DNA of 64,000 nucleotides from Streptomyces sp. NBC_00536 (GTDB lineage Bacteria; Actinomycetota; Actinomycetes; Streptomycetales; Streptomycetaceae): assembly GCF_036346295.1 (NCBI RefSeq), contig NZ_CP107819.1:6014001-6078000 (forward strand). Reading direction: 5' to 3'. The stretch's first letter is position 1; every line of letters begins with the position of its first letter. Below the pieces are notes generated by a model. The model was not told where the DNA came from and did no database searches. It was given only the letters and a program-made list of their open reading frames with translations. Positions 26,559 through 34,271 of the stretch are shown here, in pieces. Position numbers and translations under genes: made by a program.

Positions 26559-28202
26559 TCACGGGTGGGGTGTGGCGGACGCCTCGGGCAGGGCCCGCGG
26601 CCCGGCGGCCTGGCCAGAGCCGGAGCCGGAGCCGGGTCCGGGCGCGGGCAGCGCCGGCAGTGCGGACTCCGGGGCGCCCGCCCGTACGGCGTCCGCCGCC
26701 TCGTACAGCTCCGCCGGGCGGACCCCGGCGAAGGTGGCCGCGAGGTGGCCGTCCGGGCGCAGCAGCAGCACGGTGTGCGCGGCGGCCCCCGGGTAGCCGT
26801 CGGCGACCAGCAGCTCGGCGCGCACCGGCAGGGCGCCGACTGCGGCCTCCAGCCGGGGCATCAGCCCGGCGCCGACCCAGTGCCGCCGGTCCCACACGCC
26901 GGTTCCGGGAGCGACGAGGAGCACGAGGAGCCGCCCCCGGCCGAGCAGGTCGCGCAGCGGTACGGTCGCCCCGTCCGGGGCGGTCACCGGTACGTTCGCC
27001 GCCTGGCCGCCCGGTGGGGTGTCGGTCGGGACCTCGCGTACGGCGACGGGCGGGGCGTACGCCGGGGGCGCGCCCAGCGGCCCGCGCCCCAAGTGGCCGT
27101 CCGTGAGCAGCGTTTCATGGCTGCGCGCGGCGCCCGGGACGTACGTGCGCAGCCCGCCCCCGCCGCGCAGGACGGGCATGGCCTGGTCGGCGGCGCGCAG
27201 CCGGGAGGCCACCGCGGTGCGCCGTTCGGCCTCGTACCCGTCGAGCAGGGCTTCGGAGGCACCCTGGTGCCAGGCCAGGGACAGCCGCCAGGCCAGGTTC
27301 TCGGCGTCCCGCAGCCCCTCCTCGACCCCCTGCGTGCCCAGGGCGCCCAGCAGGTGGGCCGCGTCCCCGGCGAGGAAGGCGCGGCCGTCGCGCCAGCGCC
27401 GGGCGAGCCGGTGGTGCAGCGTGTACACGCCGGTGTCGATCAGTTCGTACGGGGGCGTGCTGCCCCCGCACCAGCCGGCGAGGGTGTCGCGGATCATCCC
27501 GATCAGCGCGTCGGGCGTGACCAGGTCGCCGCGCGGCGGCAGCAGCCAGTCCAGCCGCCAGACCCCGTCGGGCAGCGGCCGCGCCGTGACCTCGGCGGTC
27601 TTCGCGGAGCGGCTGCGGTGCAGCAGGGCCTCGCCGGGCCAGGGGAGTTCGGTGCGCAGCGCGGCCACGGCGTGGCGTTCCACGGCGGTGCGCCCGGGGA
27701 AGCGGATGCCCAGCAGCTTGCGGACGGTCGAGCGGGCGCCGTCGCAGCCGACCAGATGGCTGCCGCGCCACCAGGTGGCCGCGGCGCCCCGGGTGTGCGC
27801 GGTGACCCCGAGGGCGTCCTGCTCCAGGGCGTCGAGGCGGCTGTCGGTGACCAGTTGGACCAGCGGGTGCGCCGCGGCGGCGTCGCGCAGGCCCCGGGTG
27901 AGGGCGTGCTGCGGCAGGTGCAGCGGGGCGGTGGTGTCCTCGAAGGTGACCCGGCGGGTGTCCCGGCCGCGCCGCGTGGTGCGCCAGGCGGCGAAGGGGG
28001 CGCCCTCGTCGCGCAGGGTCGTACAGCCCAGCCGGTGAACCATCGCGGCGGTGTCGGCGTGCAGGACGACCGTACGGGCGGGGCGGGACTCCTCCTTGCC
28101 CGGACCCTCGTCGAGGACGACGGAGGGCACGCCCGCGCCGGCCAGGGCGAGCGCGAGGGTCAGCCCGACGGGTCCCGCACCCACGACGATCACCGGGTCC
28201 AC
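26559..28202 (-). CDS. FAD-dependent aromatic monooxygenase
   Basis: A 547-residue group A flavoprotein hydroxylase. The GTG start at 28202 was chosen because GGGAG lies eight bases upstream and the FAD-binding fingerprint VIVVGAGPVGL (residues 4-14) follows at once. Other motifs are GCDGARS (the DG motif) and FLAGDAAHLLGALGTQGVEEGLRDAENL (the GD motif). A thioredoxin-like C-terminal domain (about 410-510) is as in phenol/MhpA-type hydroxylases. It should hydroxylate an aromatic or polyketide substrate with NAD(P)H and O2; the substrate is unknown. The last 35 residues are a Pro/Gly/Ser linker. An upstream TGTGATCACA palindrome (28226-28235) may be an operator. Confidence 0.9.
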   Translation of the reverse strand: MDPVIVVGAGPVGLTLALALAGAGVPSVVLDEGPGKEESRPARTVVLHADTAAMVHRLGCTTLRDEGAPFAAWRTTRRGRDTRRVTFEDTTAPLHLPQHALTRGLRDAAAAHPLVQLVTDSRLDALEQDALGVTAHTRGAAATWWRGSHLVGCDGARSTVRKLLGIRFPGRTAVERHAVAALRTELPWPGEALLHRSRSAKTAEVTARPLPDGVWRLDWLLPPRGDLVTPDALIGMIRDTLAGWCGGSTPPYELIDTGVYTLHHRLARRWRDGRAFLAGDAAHLLGALGTQGVEEGLRDAENLAWRLSLAWHQGASEALLDGYEAERRTAVASRLRAADQAMPVLRGGGGLRTYVPGAARSHETLLTDGHLGRGPLGAPPAYAPPVAVREVPTDTPPGGQAANVPVTAPDGATVPLRDLLGRGRLLVLLVAPGTGVWDRRHWVGAGLMPRLEAAVGALPVRAELLVADGYPGAAAHTVLLLRPDGHLAATFAGVRPAELYEAADAVRAGAPESALPALPAPGPGSGSGSGQAAGPRALPEASATPHP

Positions 28203-28225
28203 GGCACTGCTCCCGATGTCCGGTA

Positions 28226-28235
28226 TGTGATCACA
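28226..28235. promoter_or_regulatory. TGTGATCACA palindrome upstream of the monooxygenase
   Basis: A perfect 10-bp palindrome lies 24 bp upstream of the chosen GTG. Half-sites of this type are bound by Crp/Fnr and GntR proteins. A TTGACG about 30 bp further upstream on the minus strand could be the -35. The regulator is not identifiable from the window. Confidence 0.4.
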
Positions 28236-28291
28236 GAACGTATGCAACCCACTGAATGCGCATGCGTCAAGTGACACTGGTGGGTGAGACG

Positions 28292-28330
28292 CCTTGTGGT
28301 GCGACGGAAGACTTCCGCCGCACCACAAGG
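28292..28330. terminator. Long near-perfect palindrome downstream of gluD
   Basis: A 39-bp hairpin with arms CCTTGTGGTGCG and CGCACCACAAGG and an inner stem CGGAAG/CTTCCG, broken by only two single mismatches and a one-base centre. It lies 37 bp after the gluD stop and before the monooxygenase promoter. It should end glu operon transcription. There is no T-tract, as is common in Streptomyces. Confidence 0.8.
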
Positions 28331-28366
28331 ATCACGCCATCATACTGACCGGGTGTCAGGAGGGTG

Positions 28367-29251
28367 TCAGACCGTGCCCGCGCCGCCGCCCGCGCCCGCG
28401 TCGATCGCGGCGAGGTCGACCGTCGCGCCGGTGCTCTTCTTCGACTTGCGCAGCCGCTTCTCCAGCTGGGAAGCGGCCGTGGTCAGCGCGAAGTTCATGG
28501 CGATGAACAGCACGGCGATCATGACGAGGGACGCGATGGTGTTGCTGTAGTTCGCCGCGATCTGCCGGGCCATGGAGAGCAGCTCGGGCAGCGCGAGCAG
28601 CGAGCCGCCGAGCGCGGTGTCCTTGAGGATCACCACGAGCTGGCTGACCAGCGCCGGGAGCATCGCCGTCACGGCCTGCGGGACCAGGACGTAGACCATG
28701 GTCTGGCCCTTGCGCATGCCGATCGCCTTGGCCGCGTCGGTCTGGCCGGAGGGCAAGGACAGCACGCCCGCCCGGACGATCTCCGCGATGACCGCGGCGT
28801 TGTACAGGACCAGGCCCGTCACCACGGCGTAGAGCGGCCGCTGTTCGGAGCTGACGTCGCTGAACCGCACGTACAGGGCGGAGCCGAAGAGCATCAGCAT
28901 CAGCACCGGGATGGCGCGGAAGAACTCGACGAACGCGCCGACCGGGATCCGGACCCAGGCGTGGTCGGAAAGCCGTCCGATGCCGAGCAGCGCCCCCAGC
29001 GGCAGCGCGATCACCATGGCGATCAGGCCGGCCTTGAGGGTCTCCAGTACGCCCGGGATCAGCCAGGTCGACCAGATCTCGCCGTCGGTGACGAACGGGG
29101 TCCACTTGTCGGCGTCGAGCTGGTTCTTGTCCGCCATGGTGGAGAGCACCCACCACAGGCCCAGGCCCAGCACGACGAGGAAGACCGCGGAGTACAGCCA
29201 GTTGCGCGCCTTGGCCTTGGGGCCCGGCGTGTCGTACAGCACGGAGGTCAT
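28367..29251 (-). CDS. gluD: Glutamate ABC transporter permease GluD
   Basis: A 294-residue membrane protein of the polar amino-acid permease (HisM) type. The EAA-loop-like segment DAAKAIGMRKGQTMVYVLVPQAV couples it to the ATPase GluA. The N-terminal 45 residues contain one membrane segment; the rest has about five. The C-terminal 30 residues are basic, then Ala/Gly-rich. Its ATG overlaps the gluC stop (4 bp), and gene order gluA-B-C-D matches the Corynebacterium and Streptomyces glutamate importer. Confidence 0.95.
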   Translation of the reverse strand: MTSVLYDTPGPKAKARNWLYSAVFLVVLGLGLWWVLSTMADKNQLDADKWTPFVTDGEIWSTWLIPGVLETLKAGLIAMVIALPLGALLGIGRLSDHAWVRIPVGAFVEFFRAIPVLMLMLFGSALYVRFSDVSSEQRPLYAVVTGLVLYNAAVIAEIVRAGVLSLPSGQTDAAKAIGMRKGQTMVYVLVPQAVTAMLPALVSQLVVILKDTALGGSLLALPELLSMARQIAANYSNTIASLVMIAVLFIAMNFALTTAASQLEKRLRKSKKSTGATVDLAAIDAGAGGGAGTV

Positions 29252-29922
29252 CGTTTCACCGCCACTCGCTTGGCCACCCAGCCGAGGATCAGGCCGGTGG
29301 GCAGGGTCAGCAGGACGAAGCCGAGGGCGAAGATGCCGAAGACCGCGAAGAGGGCCTGCGCCTCGTTCTCGATCATTTCCTTCATCAGCAGGGCCGCTTC
29401 GGCCACGCCGATGGCCGCCGCCACCGTGGTGTTCTTGGTGAGGGCGATCAGTACGTTCGTGAGCGGCCCGATGACCGCCCGGAAGGCCTGGGGGAGCACG
29501 ATCAGGGTGAGCACCTGGAAGAAGCTCAGCCCCAGCGCGCGGGCCGCCTCGGCCTGCCCGACGGGCACGGTGTTGATGCCCGAGCGCAGCGCCTCGCAGA
29601 CGAAGGTGCCGGTGTAAGCGGTCAGCGCGAGGACGGCCAGCCGGAAGCCGATGTCCTTGAAGGTGCCGCCGCCGAGCGTGATGCCGAGCGTCTGGTTCAG
29701 ACCCAGGGAGCAGCCGATGATCAGCACGGTCAGCGGCGTATTGCGCACCACGTTGACGTAGGCGGTGCCGAAGCCCCGCATGAGCGGGACGGGACTGACC
29801 CGCATCCCGGCCAGGACGGTGCCCCAGACCAGGGATCCGGCCGCCGAGTAGAGGGTGAGCTGAACCGTCACCCAGAAGGCCCCGAGCAGGTCGTACTGCC
29901 CGGAATCAAGAAAATCGAACAC
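29248..29922 (-). CDS. gluC: Glutamate ABC transporter permease GluC
   Basis: A 224-residue permease with five hydrophobic segments and the EAA loop EAARALGLSFFQVLTLIVLPQAFRAVIGPLTN. It forms the membrane channel with GluD. It is separated from gluB by 83 bp that contain a strong hairpin (29951-29999), so it is probably expressed at a lower level than the binding protein. It overlaps gluD by 4 bp. Confidence 0.95.
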   Translation of the reverse strand: MFDFLDSGQYDLLGAFWVTVQLTLYSAAGSLVWGTVLAGMRVSPVPLMRGFGTAYVNVVRNTPLTVLIIGCSLGLNQTLGITLGGGTFKDIGFRLAVLALTAYTGTFVCEALRSGINTVPVGQAEAARALGLSFFQVLTLIVLPQAFRAVIGPLTNVLIALTKNTTVAAAIGVAEAALLMKEMIENEAQALFAVFGIFALGFVLLTLPTGLILGWVAKRVAVKR

Positions 29923-29950
29923 GATGCCCTGCGCTCTCCCCAGGATGGCC

Positions 29951-29999
29951 GGTGAGGTGCGGCGCCGCCCGTGACAGGCGGGCGGCGACGCACCTCACC
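29951..29999 (-). terminator. Attenuating hairpin between gluB and gluC
   Basis: Outer arms GGTGAGGTGCG and CGCACCTCACC enclose an inner GC stem (GCCGCCCG / CGGGCGGC) with loop TGACAGG. It begins 7 bp past the gluB stop codon. In binding-protein operons such intercistronic hairpins stabilise the upstream message or lower expression of the permeases. Confidence 0.8.
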
Positions 30000-30005
30000 G
30001 ATGAA

Positions 30006-30866
30006 TCACTTGCCTTCGGTGATCTGCGGGGCCGGCTCGTTCTTGTAGTTGGCCGGACCGAAGTTCTTCTTCACGGCCGCTTCCCAGGAACCGTCCGCTT
30101 CCATCTTCGCGATGGCGGCGTTGATCTTGGTCTGAAGCTCCTTGTCGCCCTTCTTCAGACCGATGCCGTAGTTCTCGTTGCTCAGGCTCAGCCCGACCAG
30201 CTTGAACTTGCCCTTGTTCTTGTCCTGCGCGGCGTAACCGGCCAGGATCGAGTTGTCCGTGGTCAGCGCGTCCAGGGCCTTGCTCTCCAGGCCGGTCAGG
30301 CACTCGGAGTAGCCCGGGAACTGCTGCAGGTCGGCCTCGGGGGCCAGCTTGGTCTTGACGTTCTGCGCCGAGGTGGAGCCGGTGACCGAGCAGAGCTTCT
30401 TCTTGTTGAGGTCCTCGGCCTTGGTGATGCTGTTGTCGTCGGCGCGGACCAGCAGGTCCTGGTGCGCGAGGAAGTACGGGCCGGCGAAGTCGACCTTCTC
30501 CTTGCGCTTGTCGTTGATCGAGTAGCTCGCCACGATGAACTTGACGTCGCCGTTCGAGATCAGGTTCTCGCGCTCGGCGCTGACGGCCTGCTTGAACTGG
30601 ATCTGGTCGGGCGCGTAGCCGAGCTCCTTGGCCACGTAGGTGGCCACGTCGACGTCGAAACCGGCGTACTTGCCGTCCGGGGTCTTCAGGCCCACGCCCG
30701 GCTGGTCGAACTTGATGCCGATGACGATCTTGTCCTTCTTGGCAGCGCCCGAGCTGCCCGCGTCACTCGCGGCGGTGTCGTCCTTCTTGCTGCTGCCACA
30801 GGCGGTCGCGGTCAGCGCCAGAGCGACGGCCACGGCCACGGCCGCGCCGGCCTTGAGAACCTTCAT
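30006..30866 (-). CDS. gluB: Glutamate-binding lipoprotein GluB
   Basis: A 286-residue family 3 solute-binding protein. The signal peptide ends at the lipobox Cys C23 (ALTATAC), so it is anchored on the outer face of the membrane. The family core is visible: KIVIGIKFDQPGVGLKTPDGKYAGFDVDVATYVAKEL, DKRKEKVDFAGPYFLAHQDLLV and the closing KMEADGSWEAAVKKNFG. It captures glutamate (possibly also aspartate or glutamine) for GluCD-GluA. A Ser/Asp/Lys linker follows the Cys. Confidence 0.94.
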   Translation of the reverse strand: MKVLKAGAAVAVAVALALTATACGSSKKDDTAASDAGSSGAAKKDKIVIGIKFDQPGVGLKTPDGKYAGFDVDVATYVAKELGYAPDQIQFKQAVSAERENLISNGDVKFIVASYSINDKRKEKVDFAGPYFLAHQDLLVRADDNSITKAEDLNKKKLCSVTGSTSAQNVKTKLAPEADLQQFPGYSECLTGLESKALDALTTDNSILAGYAAQDKNKGKFKLVGLSLSNENYGIGLKKGDKELQTKINAAIAKMEADGSWEAAVKKNFGPANYKNEPAPQITEGK

Positions 30867-30949
30867 GGTGAACTTCCCTCGGATGAGACGTTGTTGTACG
30901 ACGGGCGACGATGTACCCCCGTCGACCGGATCACTACCAGACGAAGTCG

Positions 30950-31735
30950 TCAGTGGTGCAGGATCTTCGACAGGAAGTCCTTGGCGCGGTCGCTGCGCGG
31001 ATTGCTGAAGAACTGGTCGGGCGTGGCCTCTTCGACGATCTTTCCGTCCGCCATGAAGACCACCCGGTTGGCCGCAGAACGGGCGAAGCCCATCTCGTGC
31101 GTGACGACGACCATGGTCATGCCCTCACTGGCGAGCTGCTGCATGACCTCCAGCACCTCGTTGATCATCTCCGGGTCGAGCGCCGACGTCGGCTCGTCGA
31201 AGAGCATCACCTTCGGGCCCATCGCCAGCGCACGGGCGATCGCCACGCGCTGCTGCTGGCCGCCGGACAGCTGCGCCGGGTACTTGTCGGCCTGCGTGCC
31301 GACCCCCACCCGGTCCAGCAGGGCACGCGCCTTCTCCTCGGCCGCCGCCCGGTCCGTCTTGCGGACCTTCAGCTGGCCGAGCATCACGTTCTCCAGCACC
31401 GTCTTGTGCGCGAAGAGATTGAACGACTGGAACACCATGCCGACGTCGGCGCGCAGCCGGGCCAGCTCCTTGCCCTCGGCGGGCAGCGGGCGGCCGTCGA
31501 GCGTGATGGTGCCCGAATCGATGGTCTCCAGCCGGTTGATCGTCCGGCACAGCGTGGACTTGCCCGACCCCGAGGGGCCGATCACCACGACGACTTCGCC
31601 GCGGGCAATGCTCAGATCGATGTCCTGAAGCACGTGCAGCGCGCCGAAGTGCTTGTTGACGTTGCTCAGTACGACCAGGCTGTCCGCGGCGGGCGCCGCG
31701 TCCTGCGTGCCCTCGGTCACTGATACTCCGCTCAT
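30950..31735 (-). CDS. gluA: Glutamate ABC transporter ATP-binding protein GluA
   Basis: A 261-residue ABC ATPase. Walker [10 protein letters not shown] is near residues 54-62, the signature motif is [16 protein letters not shown], Walker B is [14 protein letters not shown], and the switch His is in VVVTHEMGF. It powers uptake through GluCD and is the first gene of the operon. The start is ATG 31735; an Asp/Ala-rich 18-residue tail precedes the conserved fold. It is divergent from gluRK across a 323-bp control region. Confidence 0.95.
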   Translation of the reverse strand: MSGVSVTEGTQDAAPAADSLVVLSNVNKHFGALHVLQDIDLSIARGEVVVVIGPSGSGKSTLCRTINRLETIDSGTITLDGRPLPAEGKELARLRADVGMVFQSFNLFAHKTVLENVMLGQLKVRKTDRAAAEEKARALLDRVGVGTQADKYPAQLSGGQQQRVAIARALAMGPKVMLFDEPTSALDPEMINEVLEVMQQLASEGMTMVVVTHEMGFARSAANRVVFMADGKIVEEATPDQFFSNPRSDRAKDFLSKILHH

Positions 31736-32058
31736 CGGCCTCTTGCTCCGTCCACCTCGGTTGGGGAGGACAGTAATGAGGCAATGAGCACACCGTCATC
31801 ACATCTGAGCGAGAATTGAGGATAACGATACGGCCTCGCCCCGCCACGCTCCGTGTATGGTCCCGGCGTGGCCGCATCGGGTGCATAACGGTCGGAACAC
31901 GGGGCCGGAACCCCCTTGACGTGGGCCCCCCGCATCCGCGTGGATGCAGGGTGGCCATGTTGTCCGACATGGTGAGCTTCCGACATGGCGAGCTTCCGAC
32001 ATGGTCGGCCGCCCGCATGGCGAGCTGCCCATATGGCGAGATGAGGAAAGGGGGACGC
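31736..32058. promoter_or_regulatory. gluA-gluR divergent control region with direct repeats
   Basis: The 323 bp contain no gene. At 31964-32043 are five head-to-tail copies of a 16-17 bp unit: CCGACATGGTGAGCTT (31964), CCGACATGGCGAGCTT (31980), a partial copy CCGACATGGTCGG (31996), CCGCATGGCGAGCTGC (32013) and CCATATGGCGAG (32029). Direct repeats at 16-bp steps are the expected footprint of an OmpR-type dimer array, so these are likely GluR sites. They sit next to the gluR start and about 230-330 bp upstream of gluA. AT-richer DNA at 31800-31830 probably holds the gluA promoter. Confidence 0.65.
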
Positions 32059-32775
32059 ATGAGACTGCTGCTCGTCGAGGACGACGACCACGTCGCCGCG
32101 GCCCTGTCCGCGATCCTCGCCCGCCACGGCTTCAAGGTGACCCACGCCCGCAACGGCGAGGAGGCCCTCCAGGCGCTGCTGCCCGCGGGCGCCCCGCCCA
32201 GCGTCTCGCCCTACGGGGTGATCCTGCTCGACCTCGGCCTGCCCGACCAGGACGGCTACGAGGTCTGCGGCAAGATCCGCAAGCGCACCACCACCCCCGT
32301 GATCATGGTGACCGCGCGGGCCGACGTCCGCTCGCGCATCCACGGCCTCAACATGGGCGCCGACGACTACGTCACCAAGCCCTACGACACCGGTGAGCTG
32401 CTCGCCCGGATCCACGCCGTGGCCCGCCGCACCGGGGTCTCCGACGACGGCGCGGCCACCCCCGGCGGCGCCCCCGCCATCGTCCGCTTCGGCCGCGTCA
32501 GCATCGAACTGCCCACCCGGCGGGTCTGCGTGGACGGCGTCGACGTACCGCTCACCCGCAAGGAATTCGACCTGCTCGCGCTCCTCGCCCAGCGCCCCGG
32601 AGTGGTCTTCCGGCGCGAACAGATCATCAGCGAGGTCTGGCGCACCAGCTGGGAAGGCACCGGACGCACCCTCGAAGTGCACGTCGCCTCGCTGCGCTCC
32701 AAGCTCGCGATGCCCGCGCTCATCGAAACCGTCCGCGGGGTGGGCTACCGGCTCGTCGCCCCGGCCGCCCCCTAG
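32059..32775 (+). CDS. gluR: Response regulator GluR (OmpR family)
   Basis: A 238-residue two-component regulator. The receiver domain occupies residues 1-125 with acidic pocket E7-D8-D9, phospho-acceptor D58 in ILLDLG, and the conserved Lys in TKPYD. A winged-helix OmpR domain follows from about 145 to 234 (LTRKEFDLLALLAQRPGVVFRREQI...TLEVHVASLRSKL). ATG 32059 has the ribosome-binding site AAAGGGGG. In S. coelicolor GluR/GluK is reported to respond to external glutamate and activate gluABCD. gluK follows after 11 bp. Confidence 0.93.
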   Translation: MRLLLVEDDDHVAAALSAILARHGFKVTHARNGEEALQALLPAGAPPSVSPYGVILLDLGLPDQDGYEVCGKIRKRTTTPVIMVTARADVRSRIHGLNMGADDYVTKPYDTGELLARIHAVARRTGVSDDGAATPGGAPAIVRFGRVSIELPTRRVCVDGVDVPLTRKEFDLLALLAQRPGVVFRREQIISEVWRTSWEGTGRTLEVHVASLRSKLAMPALIETVRGVGYRLVAPAAP

Positions 32776-32786
32776 CGGTCCCGGCC

Positions 32787-34199
32787 GTGCGCACCCGGCT
32801 GCTTCCCCTGCTCGTCGTCCTGATGGCGGGCACCCTGCTCGCCCTCGGCTTCCCGCTCGCGGTGAGCCTCGCCGCCGCGCAGCAGCAGCGGGTGGTCGTC
32901 GACCGGATCGACGACAGCGCCCGCTTCGCCGCCCTCGCCCAGTTCGTCGTCGACTCCGAAGGCTCCGGCGACAACGGGGCCGGCGACCGCCGCGAGACCC
33001 TCCAGCTCGAACTCGCCCGCTACCAGGAGCTCTACGGCATCCGCGTCGGCATCTTCTACCGCGACGACAACGCCATGGCCCGCGCCCCCGGCTGGTGGCA
33101 GCTCCCCGAGACCGGCGAGGGCCGGCGCGCCTTCGAAGAGGCCCTCGCGGGCCGGCGCAGCCACGACCCCGCCCAGGTCTGGCCCTGGCAGCGCGGAGGC
33201 AAACTGCTCGTGGCCTCCCCGGTGGTCCTCGACGGTGACGTCGTCGCCGTCGTCGTCACCGAATCGCCCACCGACCGGATGCGCGCGAGCACCCTGCGCG
33301 GCTGGCTGTTCATCATCGGGGGACTGGCCGCCGCGATGCTGGTCGCCTTCGGGGCGGCGCTGCGGCTCACGAGCTGGGTGCTCAAGCCCGTACGGACCCT
33401 GGACGCGGCCGCCCACGGGATCGCCACCGGGCGGATGAACTCCCGCGTCGCGGCCGGTGGGGGACCACCGGAACTCCGCCGCCTGGCCCGTTCGTTCAAC
33501 GAGATGGCCGACAACGTCGAAGAGGTACTGGAGCAGCAGCGGGCGTTCGTCGCGGACGCCTCCCACCAACTGCGCAACCCGCTCGCCGCGCTGCTCCTGC
33601 GCATCGAGCTGCTCGCCCTCGAACTCCCCGAGGGCAATGCGGAGATCGCCTCGGTGCGCACCGAGGGCAAGCGCCTGACCCAGGTCCTCGACGACCTGCT
33701 GGACCTGGCGCTGGCCGAGCACGCCTCCGCCGAGATCAGCCTCACCGACATCGGGGAGCTGACCGGCGAGCGCGTCGCCGCCTGGCGCCCGCTCGCCGAG
33801 GAGAAGGGGGTCCGGCTCACCGAGGACGGCCGCACCGCCGTCACCGGCTGGGCCGACCCCATCGCACTGTCCAGCGCCCTCGACGCCGTCATCGACAACG
33901 CCCTCAAGTTCACTCCCGAGGGTGAGGAGGTGCGGGTGTCGGTGACCGCCGAGGCGCGCTCGGTCCTGGTGACCGTCGCCGACCGGGGGCCCGGCCTGAC
34001 CGAGGAGGAGCTGGCCCGCGTCGGCGACCGGTTCTGGCGCAGCAACCGCCACCAGAACGTCAAGGGCTCCGGGCTGGGCCTGTCGATCTCCCGGGCCCTG
34101 CTGGCCGCGGGCGGCGGGACCCTCTCGTACGAGACGAACCCGCCGCACGGGCTGCGCGTCACGGTCACGGTGCCGCGCACCGGCCCGCACGCCAGCTGA
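32787..34199 (+). CDS. gluK: Sensor histidine kinase GluK
   Basis: A 470-residue membrane kinase. Membrane segment one is at about residues 5-30, an extracellular sensor region spans about 32-165, and segment two is at about 172-195. Then come HAMP, HisKA with phospho-acceptor H260 (DASHQLRNPL), and HATPase motifs (N-box VIDNALKF, G1 DRGPGL, G2 GSGLGLSI). It begins with GTG. The external domain should bind glutamate directly or sense transport; that follows from work on the S. coelicolor homologue. Confidence 0.93.
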   Translation: MRTRLLPLLVVLMAGTLLALGFPLAVSLAAAQQQRVVVDRIDDSARFAALAQFVVDSEGSGDNGAGDRRETLQLELARYQELYGIRVGIFYRDDNAMARAPGWWQLPETGEGRRAFEEALAGRRSHDPAQVWPWQRGGKLLVASPVVLDGDVVAVVVTESPTDRMRASTLRGWLFIIGGLAAAMLVAFGAALRLTSWVLKPVRTLDAAAHGIATGRMNSRVAAGGGPPELRRLARSFNEMADNVEEVLEQQRAFVADASHQLRNPLAALLLRIELLALELPEGNAEIASVRTEGKRLTQVLDDLLDLALAEHASAEISLTDIGELTGERVAAWRPLAEEKGVRLTEDGRTAVTGWADPIALSSALDAVIDNALKFTPEGEEVRVSVTAEARSVLVTVADRGPGLTEEELARVGDRFWRSNRHQNVKGSGLGLSISRALLAAGGGTLSYETNPPHGLRVTVTVPRTGPHAS

Positions 34200-34271
34200 C
34201 CTGCGAGGTCACCGGATCGCACCCTCCTGACCCGCGGGGTCACCTGACCGCACGCCGCCTGACCCGCGGCG

